A stretch of DNA of 21,798 nt from CAYVUV01 sp964455095. GTDB taxonomy: Bacteria > Desulfobacterota > Binatia > HRBIN30 > CADEER01. Positions 14,112 through 21,220 of this stretch are shown piece by piece. Position numbers and translations under genes: made by a program. Location: assembly GCA_964455095.1 (NCBI GenBank), contig CAYVUV010000245.1:1-21798 (forward strand). The letters are read 5' to 3'. The notes under the pieces were generated by a model, which was not told where the DNA came from, did not search any database, and saw only the letters and a list, made by a program, of their open reading frames with translations. How positions within the stretch are numbered: position 1 is the stretch's first letter; each line of letters opens with the position of its first letter.

Positions 14112-15212
14112 CTACTGCGCCAGCCAGCTCTGCATGGTGCGGGTGACCAGGTCGGCGGCGTCTTGCTGCACGAAGTGGCCGGCGCCGGGGATGGTGACGA
14201 GCGTGAACGGTCCCTCCAGCCACTGCCACGTATCGTTCAGCGCGCCGGGCAGCAGGAACTGATCGCCGAGGCCGTGGATCATCAACACCGGCGGCTTGAC
14301 CTTGATCACGGGTCCGGTGGGAATCGTGTACGGCTCGCGCGGGAAGACGCGGCGGTAGTAGTTGACCATCGCCTCCAGGTTGGAGCGGCGCAGCGCTTCG
14401 AGGTACTTCGGTCTGGCCTCGGCGTCCGTCACCCACAGAGCGAGGAGATCGGCGTTCAGCGTCAGGTAGGCACCATCCTTCTGTAGATTGCGAGCGTACT
14501 GGGTGTTGGCATACTGCTGCGGGTTGTTGACCAGCTCGCGCAGGAAACCGAGTGGGTGCGGCAGGTTGCAGATGATGAGCCGCTCGGTCATCTCGGGGTG
14601 CAGCAGGGCAAAGGTCCAGGCGATGCCGCCGCCGAAATCATGGCCGACGATCACCGCGCGGTCGCGGTTGAGGTGGTGGATCACCGCCACGACGTCGCTG
14701 ACCAGCACCGGCAGATCGTAGTTCTCCTCGCCCTGGGGGGCGTCGCTCAGGTTGTAGCCGCGCAGGTCGATCGCCACGACCTGGTGGTCGGCGGAAAGCG
14801 CGCGCATCTGGTGGCGCCAGGTGTACCAGTAGTCGGGAAAGCCGTGCAGCATCACGATCAACGGCCCCTCGCCGAGCGTGGCGTAGTGGATCTTCACGCC
14901 GTCGTTGTCGGCGAACCCGTGTGTGACCAGCTCGTCGATCGGCAGCTCGGCCGGGCAACCCTCGAGCGCGCCGTTGACGGCGGTGACCAGCTCGCTCACG
15001 CCGGCGCGCTGGTCGGCGTCGGCATCGAGGTTGCGGCATTGGGCAATCGAACGCGCCCCCAGCGCGACGTTGACGCCGGTGACCAACTCATCGACGCGCA
15101 CGCTGCGGTCGTTGTTGCAGTCGCCGACGCACGGCTGCGCAAACGCGCTTTGCGGCGCCAGTGATGCGATCAAGGCCATCATCAGCGCAGCAATCGTGCG
15201 AGTCGTATGCAT
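14112..15212 (-). CDS. Secreted epoxide-hydrolase-like alpha/beta hydrolase with dockerin-like leader
   Basis: This 366-residue exported protein has a signal peptide (ending SAFA-QP) and then two Ca-loop-like repeats with paired Cys (CVGDCNNDRSVRVDELVTGVNVAL and LDADADQRAGVSELVTAVNGAL, about 28-87). An alpha/beta hydrolase domain (about 95-366) follows. Hydrolase motifs are the oxyanion HGFPDYWYTW (123-132), nucleophile GHDFGG (Asp about 192), a cap pair NYYRRVF (Tyr about 285/286), acid GLGDQF (Asp about 317) and PGAGHF (His about 346). An Asp nucleophile plus cap tyrosines points to epoxide hydrolase rather than a Ser esterase; a dehalogenase is the other possibility. Start 15212 has AGAGGAGA just upstream. 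It is convergent with the kinase gene, 25 bp apart. Confidence 0.9.
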   Translation of the reverse strand: MHTTRTIAALMMALIASLAPQSAFAQPCVGDCNNDRSVRVDELVTGVNVALGARSIAQCRNLDADADQRAGVSELVTAVNGALEGCPAELPIDELVTHGFADNDGVKIHYATLGEGPLIVMLHGFPDYWYTWRHQMRALSADHQVVAIDLRGYNLSDAPQGEENYDLPVLVSDVVAVIHHLNRDRAVIVGHDFGGGIAWTFALLHPEMTERLIICNLPHPLGFLRELVNNPQQYANTQYARNLQKDGAYLTLNADLLALWVTDAEARPKYLEALRRSNLEAMVNYYRRVFPREPYTIPTGPVIKVKPPVLMIHGLGDQFLLPGALNDTWQWLEGPFTLVTIPGAGHFVQQDAADLVTRTMQSWLAQ

Positions 15213-15251
15213 GGGTCTCCTCTCGATTGCCATGTGTTGATTCGTCTTCGT

Positions 15252-15344
15252 CTGCTCCCCCTCCTTACCAAGGAGGGGGCGGGGGGGAGGTTCAGGGCCG
15301 GCTGAGAAGCTACCTCCCCTAACCCCTCCTTGGAAAACGAGGGG
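15252..15344 (+). repeat. Dispersed palindromic element, copy B
   Basis: The hairpin CCCCCTCCTTACCAAGGAGG is followed by a G-run ending GGAGGT, a spacer of about 30 bases, then GAGAAGC-ACCTCCCCT and a second degenerate hairpin CCCCTCCTTGGAAAACGAGG. The block order and spacing match copy A at 73-154 in reverse orientation. It fills the space between the diiron protein's stop and the hydrolase start, and could also work as a terminator for the former. Confidence 0.72.
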
Positions 15345-15352
15345 AACAGACC

Positions 15353-16375
15353 TCACGCCAGCGCATTGACCGGCGAGTCGGCGCACGCGGTCACGTTCGG
15401 CAGCGGCAGCGACCACAGGCGGCGGGTGCGCGCCATCTCCACCATGTTGGCGTGGAAGCGGAAGTTGAGGAACGGTCCGACCAGGGTCGGCTCGCGAAAC
15501 ATGACGCGGAACAAGTGGCGCAGCGGCAGGCGCTGCACTTTCTTCATCGCGCCCGCAACGGCTTCGACCCACGGATGCGGCGGGGCCGCGCGCATGCGGC
15601 GGCGCTGGCCGACGATCGCCTGCAACATGAAGCTCCACTGCAAGGCCTGGCAGAGCACCACGTCGGTGCGCCGGTGCACGGCGCGGTGCCGCGCCGGAGC
15701 GCGGTCGGCGAGGTAGGCCATCGCCGTGTAGGCGAAGGTGGCGTGCCGCGCTTCTTCCTCGAAGTGCTTGCGGTGCACGCGCACGTAGAGCGGCTCGAGC
15801 GCCTCGGGCGCCGCCTCGAGGTACTGGTAGATCAGCGGCGATTCCTCTTCGGCGAGCAGCACGATCCACCAGAACGCCAGGCCGCCGCCGCGGGCGTTGC
15901 GCAGGATGGCGCGGTGTTGCCAGCTCTCGCTGAAGCGCGGCTGCTGGGCGGCGAAGCGCTCGGGGTCGAGCCCGCGCGCCGAGAGCCAGCGCTGGATGTA
16001 GCGGCGAAACATCTCAGCGTGCTTGCGCTCCTCGTCGAAGAATTGCGTGCCGAGATCGAGCAGGGCGGGATGGCCGGCGAACAGGCGCTGGAAGTCGGGC
16101 CACAGCGCCTCGCGCGTTTTGTTCAGGAACAGCTCGGCGTCGGAGAACACATGCGCGACGATGATGCCGAAGAGCTGCGACAGCACCAGCTGCTCGCCAG
16201 CATCGAGCCCCGGGAACATCCGATCGATCTGCGCCAGCGGCAGCAGCGGCTTGTCGACGTCGATCGGCGCCTGCCAGTCGAAGTCGCGGTCGACATCCCA
16301 AGCCTTGCGGCGCATGAGGTCGACCAGTCGTTCGATCCGGGCCGGGTTGTCGACGTCGAGTACGCGCATCGCCAT
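15353..16375 (-). CDS. AurF-like diiron oxygenase / ferritin-like protein
   Basis: This 340-residue, all-helical cytoplasmic protein has the ligand pattern of AurF-type (p-aminobenzoate N-oxygenase-like) non-haem diiron enzymes. The pattern is Glu in FSDAELFLNK (about 81), ExxH in FFDEERKHAEMF (Glu 116/His 119), Glu in LLAEEESPLIY (about 176-178), and ExxH in HFEEEARHATFAY (Glu 208/His 211). The two ExxH motifs plus the extra carboxylates make iron binding likely. The C-terminal third has no recognised motif. The family oxidises amines or acts as a general diiron oxygenase; the substrate here is unknown. The start ATG 16375 has CGGAGA eight bases upstream. A 16396-16417 dyad sits in the promoter region. 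Confidence 0.82.
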   Translation of the reverse strand: MAMRVLDVDNPARIERLVDLMRRKAWDVDRDFDWQAPIDVDKPLLPLAQIDRMFPGLDAGEQLVLSQLFGIIVAHVFSDAELFLNKTREALWPDFQRLFAGHPALLDLGTQFFDEERKHAEMFRRYIQRWLSARGLDPERFAAQQPRFSESWQHRAILRNARGGGLAFWWIVLLAEEESPLIYQYLEAAPEALEPLYVRVHRKHFEEEARHATFAYTAMAYLADRAPARHRAVHRRTDVVLCQALQWSFMLQAIVGQRRRMRAAPPHPWVEAVAGAMKKVQRLPLRHLFRVMFREPTLVGPFLNFRFHANMVEMARTRRLWSLPLPNVTACADSPVNALA

Positions 16376-16395
16376 TGCAAATCTCCGATTTGTCT

Positions 16396-16417
16396 ATGTA
16401 CGTACCGATCTGTACAT
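16396..16417. promoter_or_regulatory. Possible operator before diiron protein
   Basis: Perfect arms ATGTAC and GTACAT are separated by 10 bases, giving a 22-bp dyad 20 bp before the start codon of the diiron protein. TetR-type regulators often use dyads of similar size rich in GTAC. No TetR gene is in the window, so the binding protein is unknown. Confidence 0.4.
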
Positions 16418-16446
16418 TACGGACAACGTCCACGCAAGCGCTCCAC

Positions 16447-16636
16447 AGGGTGGAAGGCCCAAAGGGGCGCAACTCATCAGCCCAGGGCAACGGTTCATCG
16501 ATACCTGCGAACACAGCCCTGAAAGGGCGACACGCACGGAGCACGGACGAATCGCGCCCCTTCAGGGCTAAATGGTCGATGCGTTCGTTCCCAGGGCGGC
16601 GCCCCGGGCTGGTGGATTGACGCCCCTTCGGGGCTC
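16447..16636. repeat. Large imperfect inverted repeat of hairpins
   Basis: Two roughly 85-base halves face each other. The left half has GGCCCAAAGGGGCGCAACTC, CAGCCCAGGGC and AGCCCTGAAAGGGCG. The right half, read on the minus strand, has GAGCCCCGAAGGGGCGTCAA, CAGCCCGGGGC and AGCCCTGAAGGGGCG in the same order. The blocks themselves are small hairpins (GCCCCTTCGGGGC). This matches a style of dispersed intergenic repeat seen in several environmental phyla. It fills the space between the diiron gene and the ALDH stop, and may terminate or insulate. Confidence 0.72.
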
Positions 16637-16645
16637 AGGGTTCCC

Positions 16646-18136
16646 TTACATCTGCACCCAGATCGACTTCAGGCGCGAGTACTCGTCGAGCGAGTGGCGC
16701 CCCATCTCTTTGCCCCAGCCGCTTTGTTTGAAGCCGCCGAACGGGCTGGAGAAGTCGTAGCAGCCGTAGCGGTTGACGAAGATCATGCCCGCATCGAGCT
16801 GCTCGGCAACGCGGTGGGCGCGCGCGACATCGGCCGTCCACAGGCCGGCGGCCAGGCCGTAGTCGCTGTCGTTGGCGAGTCGCACGGCCTCGGCCTCGTC
16901 GTCGAACGGCAGCACGGCGAGCACCGGTCCGAAGATCTCTTCGCGCGCCACCCGCATTTGCGGCGCCACCTCGTCGAAGATCGTCGGGCGCACGAAGAAC
17001 CCACTAGCGTTGCGCCCGCGCGTGTCGCGCTCGCCGCCGGCGCGCAGCCGCGCGCCCTCGGCGCGGCCGACGTCGATGTAGTGCAGGATCTTGTCCAGCT
17101 GCGGCCGGTTGCACTGCGGGCCCTGCTCGCTGCGCGGGTCGAACGGATCGCCGCACACGACTGCTTCCGCCTTTTCCGCCAGCCGTTCGACCAGCGCCGC
17201 GTAGATCCCGCGCTGCACGATGAAGCGCGTCGGCTCGGAGCATTTCTCGCCCTTTTGCGCGAACATGAGCTGGAACGACCGGTCGACAGCGAGTTCGAAG
17301 TCCGGCAGGTCGTCGAACAGGATGTTGGGCGACTTGCCGCCGAGCTCGAGCGAGACGTGCTTCAAGTTGGAGTCGGCGGCGCCGTGCAGAATGCGGCGGC
17401 CGGTGGCGGTGCTGCCGGTGAAGGCGACCTTGTCGACGCCGCGGTGGCGGGTGAGCGCTTCGCCGCACGCCGCGCCGCCGAGCACCAGGTTGACGGTGCC
17501 GGACGGCAGATCCGCTTCTTGGTGCAGCAGCTCGACGAAGCGCAGCAGCGAGAAGGGCGTGAACGGCGAGGGCTTGAGCACCGCCGTGTTGCCCATCGCC
17601 AGGGCGGGCGCCAGCTTCCACGCCGCCAGCAGCAGCGGGAAGTTCCACGGCACGATCAGCGCGCAGACGCCGAGCGGTTCACGGCGCGTGTAGTTGAGCT
17701 GCGGGCCGTCGACCGGGCAGGTCTCGCCGTAGAGCTTGTCGGTCCAGCCGGCGTAGTAGTCGAACACGTCGGCCGTGTCGGGCATGTCGTCGTCGTACGC
17801 CTCGCGGTAGAGCTTGCCGTTCTCCAACGCGATGAGCGTCGCCAGCTCGGCGCGATGCGCGCGCGCCACCTCGCCCATGCGCCGCAGCAGCGCCGCCCGC
17901 TCGCGCCGTGCCATGCCGCGCCACGACGGCGCCTCGAAGGCTCGCCGCGCCGCGGCGACGGCGCGGTCGACGTCCGCATCCGATGCAAACGCCAAGGTCG
18001 CCAACACGGCGCCGTCGGCCGGGTTGATCGCGGCGTGCCCTTCATCGCCAGTGGCGTCGCTCCAGCGCCCGCCGATGCACAGCCGCTTCGGCGCCACCAG
18101 CCACTGCCGCGCCCACTCCAGCCGGGGGTTCTCCAT
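16646..18136 (-). CDS. NAD(P)-dependent aldehyde dehydrogenase
   Basis: This 496-residue member of the ALDH superfamily oxidises aldehydes to acids. Conserved sites are VPWNFPLLLAAWKLAPALA (catalytic Asn about 165), TAVLKPSPFTP (Lys about 188), FTGSTATGRRI (NAD-binding turn), LELGGKSPNI (Glu about 264), FAQKGEKCSEPTR (catalytic Cys about 299), EEIFGPVL and SPFGGFKQSGWGKEMG. The loop before Cys reads GEKC where GQxC is usual, a small variation. The length from ATG 18136 is typical of the family. An ATG at 18193 has a good GAGAGGAC upstream, but that lies in a hairpin repeat, and the extra 19 residues are unlike the family. The substrate cannot be assigned. The DJ-1 gene ends 123 bp upstream on the same strand. 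Confidence 0.95.
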   Translation of the reverse strand: MENPRLEWARQWLVAPKRLCIGGRWSDATGDEGHAAINPADGAVLATLAFASDADVDRAVAAARRAFEAPSWRGMARRERAALLRRMGEVARAHRAELATLIALENGKLYREAYDDDMPDTADVFDYYAGWTDKLYGETCPVDGPQLNYTRREPLGVCALIVPWNFPLLLAAWKLAPALAMGNTAVLKPSPFTPFSLLRFVELLHQEADLPSGTVNLVLGGAACGEALTRHRGVDKVAFTGSTATGRRILHGAADSNLKHVSLELGGKSPNILFDDLPDFELAVDRSFQLMFAQKGEKCSEPTRFIVQRGIYAALVERLAEKAEAVVCGDPFDPRSEQGPQCNRPQLDKILHYIDVGRAEGARLRAGGERDTRGRNASGFFVRPTIFDEVAPQMRVAREEIFGPVLAVLPFDDEAEAVRLANDSDYGLAAGLWTADVARAHRVAEQLDAGMIFVNRYGCYDFSSPFGGFKQSGWGKEMGRHSLDEYSRLKSIWVQM

Positions 18137-18198
18137 GCGGCGCACAGTATCGCGGCGGTCGGGCGGCGGACAACGCCCGCAACTGGTGGCCATACTGT

Positions 18199-18217
18199 CC
18201 TCTCCCGGAGGGAGAGG
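18199..18217. repeat. Hairpin between DJ-1 and ALDH genes
   Basis: CCTCTCCC-GGA-GGGAGAGG is a perfect 8-bp stem with a 3-base loop, followed by the small palindromic stretch TTCGCTTCGCGAA. It looks like a common dispersed intergenic hairpin. It lies between two minus-strand genes and has no T tract on that strand, so termination is possible but unproven. It could lower read-through into the aldehyde dehydrogenase gene. Confidence 0.6.
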
Positions 18218-18259
18218 AATTTCGCTTCGCGAACTGCAGGGCAAAGCCCGTGGCGCGGC

Positions 18260-18880
18260 TCACGCCAGGCCGTAGATCTTGGCGAACGGATCCCACGCCG
18301 GATCGCGGTGCCACTCGTACTCGGTCCCGACGGCGAGCGCGTCGGCGGTGTCCTGACCGACGAGGCGCGCGATGACAGCGAGCGCCATGTCGATGCCCGC
18401 CGACACGCCCGACGAGGTGGCGAAGTTGCCGTCCTCGACCCAGCGCGCTTCCTTCACCCAGTTCACCTTCGGCCCCTGCTCCGCGACCCAATCGAACACC
18501 GCCTTGTTGGTCGTCGCGCGCCGGCCGTCGAGCAGGCCGGCCTTGGCGAAAATCGCCGTACCGGTGCACACCGTCATTGCCACCTCGAGCCCCGGCACGC
18601 GCGCGCGCAGCCAGTCGAGCAATTCGGTATTCTCGACTTCCGCGCGCGCGCCGATGCCGCCCGGCACCAGCAGCAGATCGAGCGCCGGACAGTCGGCCAG
18701 ACCGTAGTCGGCCACCGCCGACGGACCCTGCGCGCTGACGACGTTGCCGCGCTGCTGCGCGAACATGACCGGCTCGATGATCCCACCCAGGTGACCGAAC
18801 ATCTCGAGCGGCCCGAACATGTCGAGCAACTCGAATCCCGGGAACAGGAAAGCCCCCAACTTTCTCGGTGTGTTTGGCAT
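18260..18880 (-). CDS. DJ-1/PfpI family protein (isonitrile hydratase-like)
   Basis: This 206-residue single-domain cytoplasmic protein belongs to the DJ-1/PfpI superfamily. It shows FLFPGFELLDMFGPLEMF (Asp about 20), LLLVPGGIGAR, the nucleophile elbow AMTVCTGTAIFAKAGLLDGRRATTN (Cys about 105), and SSGVSAGIDMALAVI. The Cys-Thr-Gly and Asp positions are as in isonitrile hydratase-type members, but many such proteins have no known reaction. The start ATG 18880 has GAGGAGAGGA upstream, a good site. It lies downstream of the GlxA-type regulator on the same strand, whose N-terminal half is a paralogue of this fold. This pairing suggests a shared ligand class or regulation. Confidence 0.9.
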   Translation of the reverse strand: MPNTPRKLGAFLFPGFELLDMFGPLEMFGHLGGIIEPVMFAQQRGNVVSAQGPSAVADYGLADCPALDLLLVPGGIGARAEVENTELLDWLRARVPGLEVAMTVCTGTAIFAKAGLLDGRRATTNKAVFDWVAEQGPKVNWVKEARWVEDGNFATSSGVSAGIDMALAVIARLVGQDTADALAVGTEYEWHRDPAWDPFAKIYGLA

Positions 18881-18917
18881 GATGCGTCCTCTCCTCACTC
18901 TGAGATCAGAAATCTTG

Positions 18918-18998
18918 GCCGCGAAAATGCGCAAGAGGCACAAAAGAGACGCATGTTGATCCTCCGCCCTTTTTGCGCCTTCTGCGCATTCTCGCGGC
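18918..18998. repeat. Long-arm inverted repeat between GlxA regulator and DJ-1 genes
   Basis: The left arm (18918-18945) begins GCCGCGAAAATGCGCAAGAG and runs on to GGCACAAAA. The right arm (18970-18998) is its reverse complement with a few mismatches (TTTTTGCGCCTTCTGCGCAT, then TCTCGCGGC). The loop is about 24 bases. It is probably a dispersed intergenic element that can form a strong hairpin between the two minus-strand genes. Confidence 0.7.
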
Positions 18999-19023
18999 TA
19001 TTCTTTCAGGATTGGATCCTGCC

Positions 19024-20094
19024 TCAACGCGCACCCACCGCGAGCCTGGGCGGCTCGTGGCGGAACCGCCGGCGGTAGTCTTGCGGCACGATGCGCAGGT
19101 GGCGCAGGAAGGTGCGCCGCATGTGGCCGGCGGAGCCGAAGCCGCAGCGCGCCGCCACTTCTTCGAGCGACAGGCCATCGTCTTCGAGCTGGCGGCGCGC
19201 CGCGTCGATGCGCGCCTGCTCGATGAATTTCGCCGGCGTCACCCGGGTCTCGCGCAGGAACACGCGCGCGAAGTTGCGCGGACTCATCGCCGCGCGGGCG
19301 GCGAGCTGCTCGACCGACAGGTCGGCGTCGAGGTGGGCGAGGATCCAGTCGGGCAGGCCCTTGAGCGGACCGGGCGCCACCGCCTGGGCAGCGAGGTGAC
19401 TGCTGAACTGCGACTGCCCGCCGGGCCGTTTCAGAAAAACGACCAGGTGGCGCGCCACGGCCAGCGCCGTCTCGTGCCCGAGATCCTCCTCCACCAGCGC
19501 CAGCGCCAGATCGATCCCCGCCGTCACGCCGGCCGAGGTGTAAATGCGCCCGTCGCGCACGAAGATAGCGTCCGGGTCGACCTCGATCTTCGGATAGCGG
19601 CGCGCCAGGATGTCGGTGGCGACCCAGTGCGTCGTCGCGCGCCGCCCGTCGAGCAGCCCTGCCTGCGCCAGGATGAACGCCCCCGAGCACACCGACACCA
19701 GGCGGCGCACCTGCCGCGCCGCGGTGCGCACCCACTGCAGGATCCGCTCGTCGCCAACCACGCCGATGACATCACCGCCGGCGAGAACCAGCGTGTCGAC
19801 GGGTCGCGGCCAGTCCGTGTAGGCGCGGTCGGGCGTCAGCTTGAGTCCCGAGCTCAGGGTGATCACCCCGCCTCGCGGTGCGAGCAGCTCGAGCGCATAC
19901 GCCGGCGGCGCCGCCGGATCGGCGTCGAGCCGCAGGCGGGTCGCGGCCGAGAACACTTCCATCGGCCCGCACACGTCGAGCGACTGCGCGCCGTCGTACG
20001 CGAACATCACCACTCGCCGTGTCGCGCTGCCACTGCGCTGCCGCAGGTTGGCGATCTTTCCTCGCGGGTCGGTCTTGCGATTCTTCGCGTCCAT
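19024..20094 (-). CDS. GlxA-type transcriptional regulator (DJ-1 domain plus AraC HTH)
   Basis: This 356-residue regulator has an N-terminal DJ-1/PfpI sensory domain (about 27-205; VVMFAYDGAQSLDVCGPMEVF, LVLAGGDVIG, VSVCSGAFILAQAGLLDGRRATTHW with Cys about 136) and a C-terminal AraC/XylS double HTH (about 245-345; LSVEQLAARAAMSPRNFARVF and LSLEEVAARCGFGSAGHMRRTF). The residues match the GlxA/CdhR-like class, often activators of catabolic genes. The start ATG 20094 has a GGGG upstream; another Met at 20136 would add 14 residues. It sits ahead of the DJ-1 protein and ALDH genes on the same strand, so these are candidate targets. The LLM gene stop lies about 90 bp upstream of this start. Confidence 0.93.
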   Translation of the reverse strand: MDAKNRKTDPRGKIANLRQRSGSATRRVVMFAYDGAQSLDVCGPMEVFSAATRLRLDADPAAPPAYALELLAPRGGVITLSSGLKLTPDRAYTDWPRPVDTLVLAGGDVIGVVGDERILQWVRTAARQVRRLVSVCSGAFILAQAGLLDGRRATTHWVATDILARRYPKIEVDPDAIFVRDGRIYTSAGVTAGIDLALALVEEDLGHETALAVARHLVVFLKRPGGQSQFSSHLAAQAVAPGPLKGLPDWILAHLDADLSVEQLAARAAMSPRNFARVFLRETRVTPAKFIEQARIDAARRQLEDDGLSLEEVAARCGFGSAGHMRRTFLRHLRIVPQDYRRRFRHEPPRLAVGAR

Positions 20095-20184
20095 GCCCCG
20101 ATCGTAGGCCGGAGCGGTGCGTGTCTGCAATGACAACTGCCGGGCAATTTCTGCCAGCCGACGAGCGCGTCGCTTCCGCAGCGC

Positions 20185-21195
20185 TCACCCGCCCTTCACG
20201 GCGCGCACGATCTCGCCGACCGCATCGGGGCCCGACTCGTTGTAGAGGATCAAGCTCGTGCGCTCTGCAAAGTCGTTTCTCTCGAGCACGGCGCGGCCGA
20301 CGGCGGCCGGCGTGCCGCTGATGCCGACGGCGTCGAGGATGTCGTCGGTGATCAGCTCGGTCATCTCCATCCAGCCGCCTTGCTTGGAGAGACGGTTCAA
20401 CTGCGGGTGGAGATCGCCCCAGCCGTGGTGCTCGAGCAGCACCTTGTAGGCCGGGGTCGAGCCGTAGAAGGCGATCTGGCCGCGAGCGTTCTGGCGCGCG
20501 CGGGCGATCGCTTCGTCGTTGTCGCCGACCATGGCGATGGTCTGACAGGAGATGGCGAAGCTCTTGCGCTCGCGGCTGCCAGCCGCCAACCCCTTATCGA
20601 GGGCGGGCAGCAGTACGCGCCGCACGAAGTCGCGCGAGTGCAAGGGGTGGACGATCCATCCGTCGGCGACTTCTCCGGCGACGGCGACCATCTTGGGTCC
20701 GAAGCCGGCGAGAAAGATGCGCGGCACGCCGAACGGGTTGGCGCCGGGGTTGAAGAAGGGCGTCATCAACGTGTGGGTGTAGAACTCGCCGCGGAAGTTG
20801 AGCCGCTCGTCCGTCTCCCAGGCGCGCCAGATGGCGCGGATGGCCTGGACGAACTCGCGCATGCGGGCGTTCGGCTTCGACCACGGCTGGCTGAAGCGCT
20901 TCTCGATGTGCGGGCGGATCTGCGTCCCCAGGCCGAGGATGAATCGCCCGCGCGAGATGAGCTGCAGATCGTTGGCCGTGCACGCGCACACCATTGGATT
21001 GCGCGCGAAGGCGATGGCGATGGCGGTCGTCAGCTCCAGCCGCTCGGTCGCCTGCGCCGCCAGCACCAGCGGCAGAAACGGATCGTGCGCCGCCTCGAAG
21101 CTGAGCACGCCGTCGAAGCCCAAGCCCTCGAGCTCGCGCGCGGCCTCACCGGTAGCCGTGACATCGGTAGCCAGCAGTGTTCCGTCGAGTTTCAT
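20185..21195 (-). CDS. LLM-class, probably F420-dependent oxidoreductase (TIGR03617-like)
   Basis: This 336-residue luciferase-like TIM-barrel enzyme resembles actinobacterial and environmental F420-dependent LLM oxidoreductases. Motifs are MKLDGTLLATDVTATGEAAR, LGFDGVLSFEAAHDPFLPL, LTTAIAIAFARNPM, ISRGRFILGLGTQIRPHIEKRF, IFLAGFGPKMVAVAGEVADGW and VHPLHS. It is full length for the family. The ATG has GGAAGGGA upstream. A crotonase gene ends 25 bp upstream on the same strand, so they form one transcript. The reaction is unknown; FMN use cannot be excluded from sequence. F420 biosynthesis genes are not in the window. Confidence 0.88.
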   Translation of the reverse strand: MKLDGTLLATDVTATGEAARELEGLGFDGVLSFEAAHDPFLPLVLAAQATERLELTTAIAIAFARNPMVCACTANDLQLISRGRFILGLGTQIRPHIEKRFSQPWSKPNARMREFVQAIRAIWRAWETDERLNFRGEFYTHTLMTPFFNPGANPFGVPRIFLAGFGPKMVAVAGEVADGWIVHPLHSRDFVRRVLLPALDKGLAAGSRERKSFAISCQTIAMVGDNDEAIARARQNARGQIAFYGSTPAYKVLLEHHGWGDLHPQLNRLSKQGGWMEMTELITDDILDAVGISGTPAAVGRAVLERNDFAERTSLILYNESGPDAVGEIVRAVKGG

Positions 21196-21220
21196 CTCAT
21201 TCCCTTCCGCCGGCGCGCGC

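Noticed and set aside
16447..16636. CRISPR-like array from repeated GCCC/GGGC blocks
   Set aside because: Blocks are inverted rather than direct repeats, spacing is irregular, and no cas gene is present.
16694..19078. Long plus-strand open frame opposite the ALDH and DJ-1 genes
   Set aside because: Antisense to clear enzymes and without recognisable motifs.
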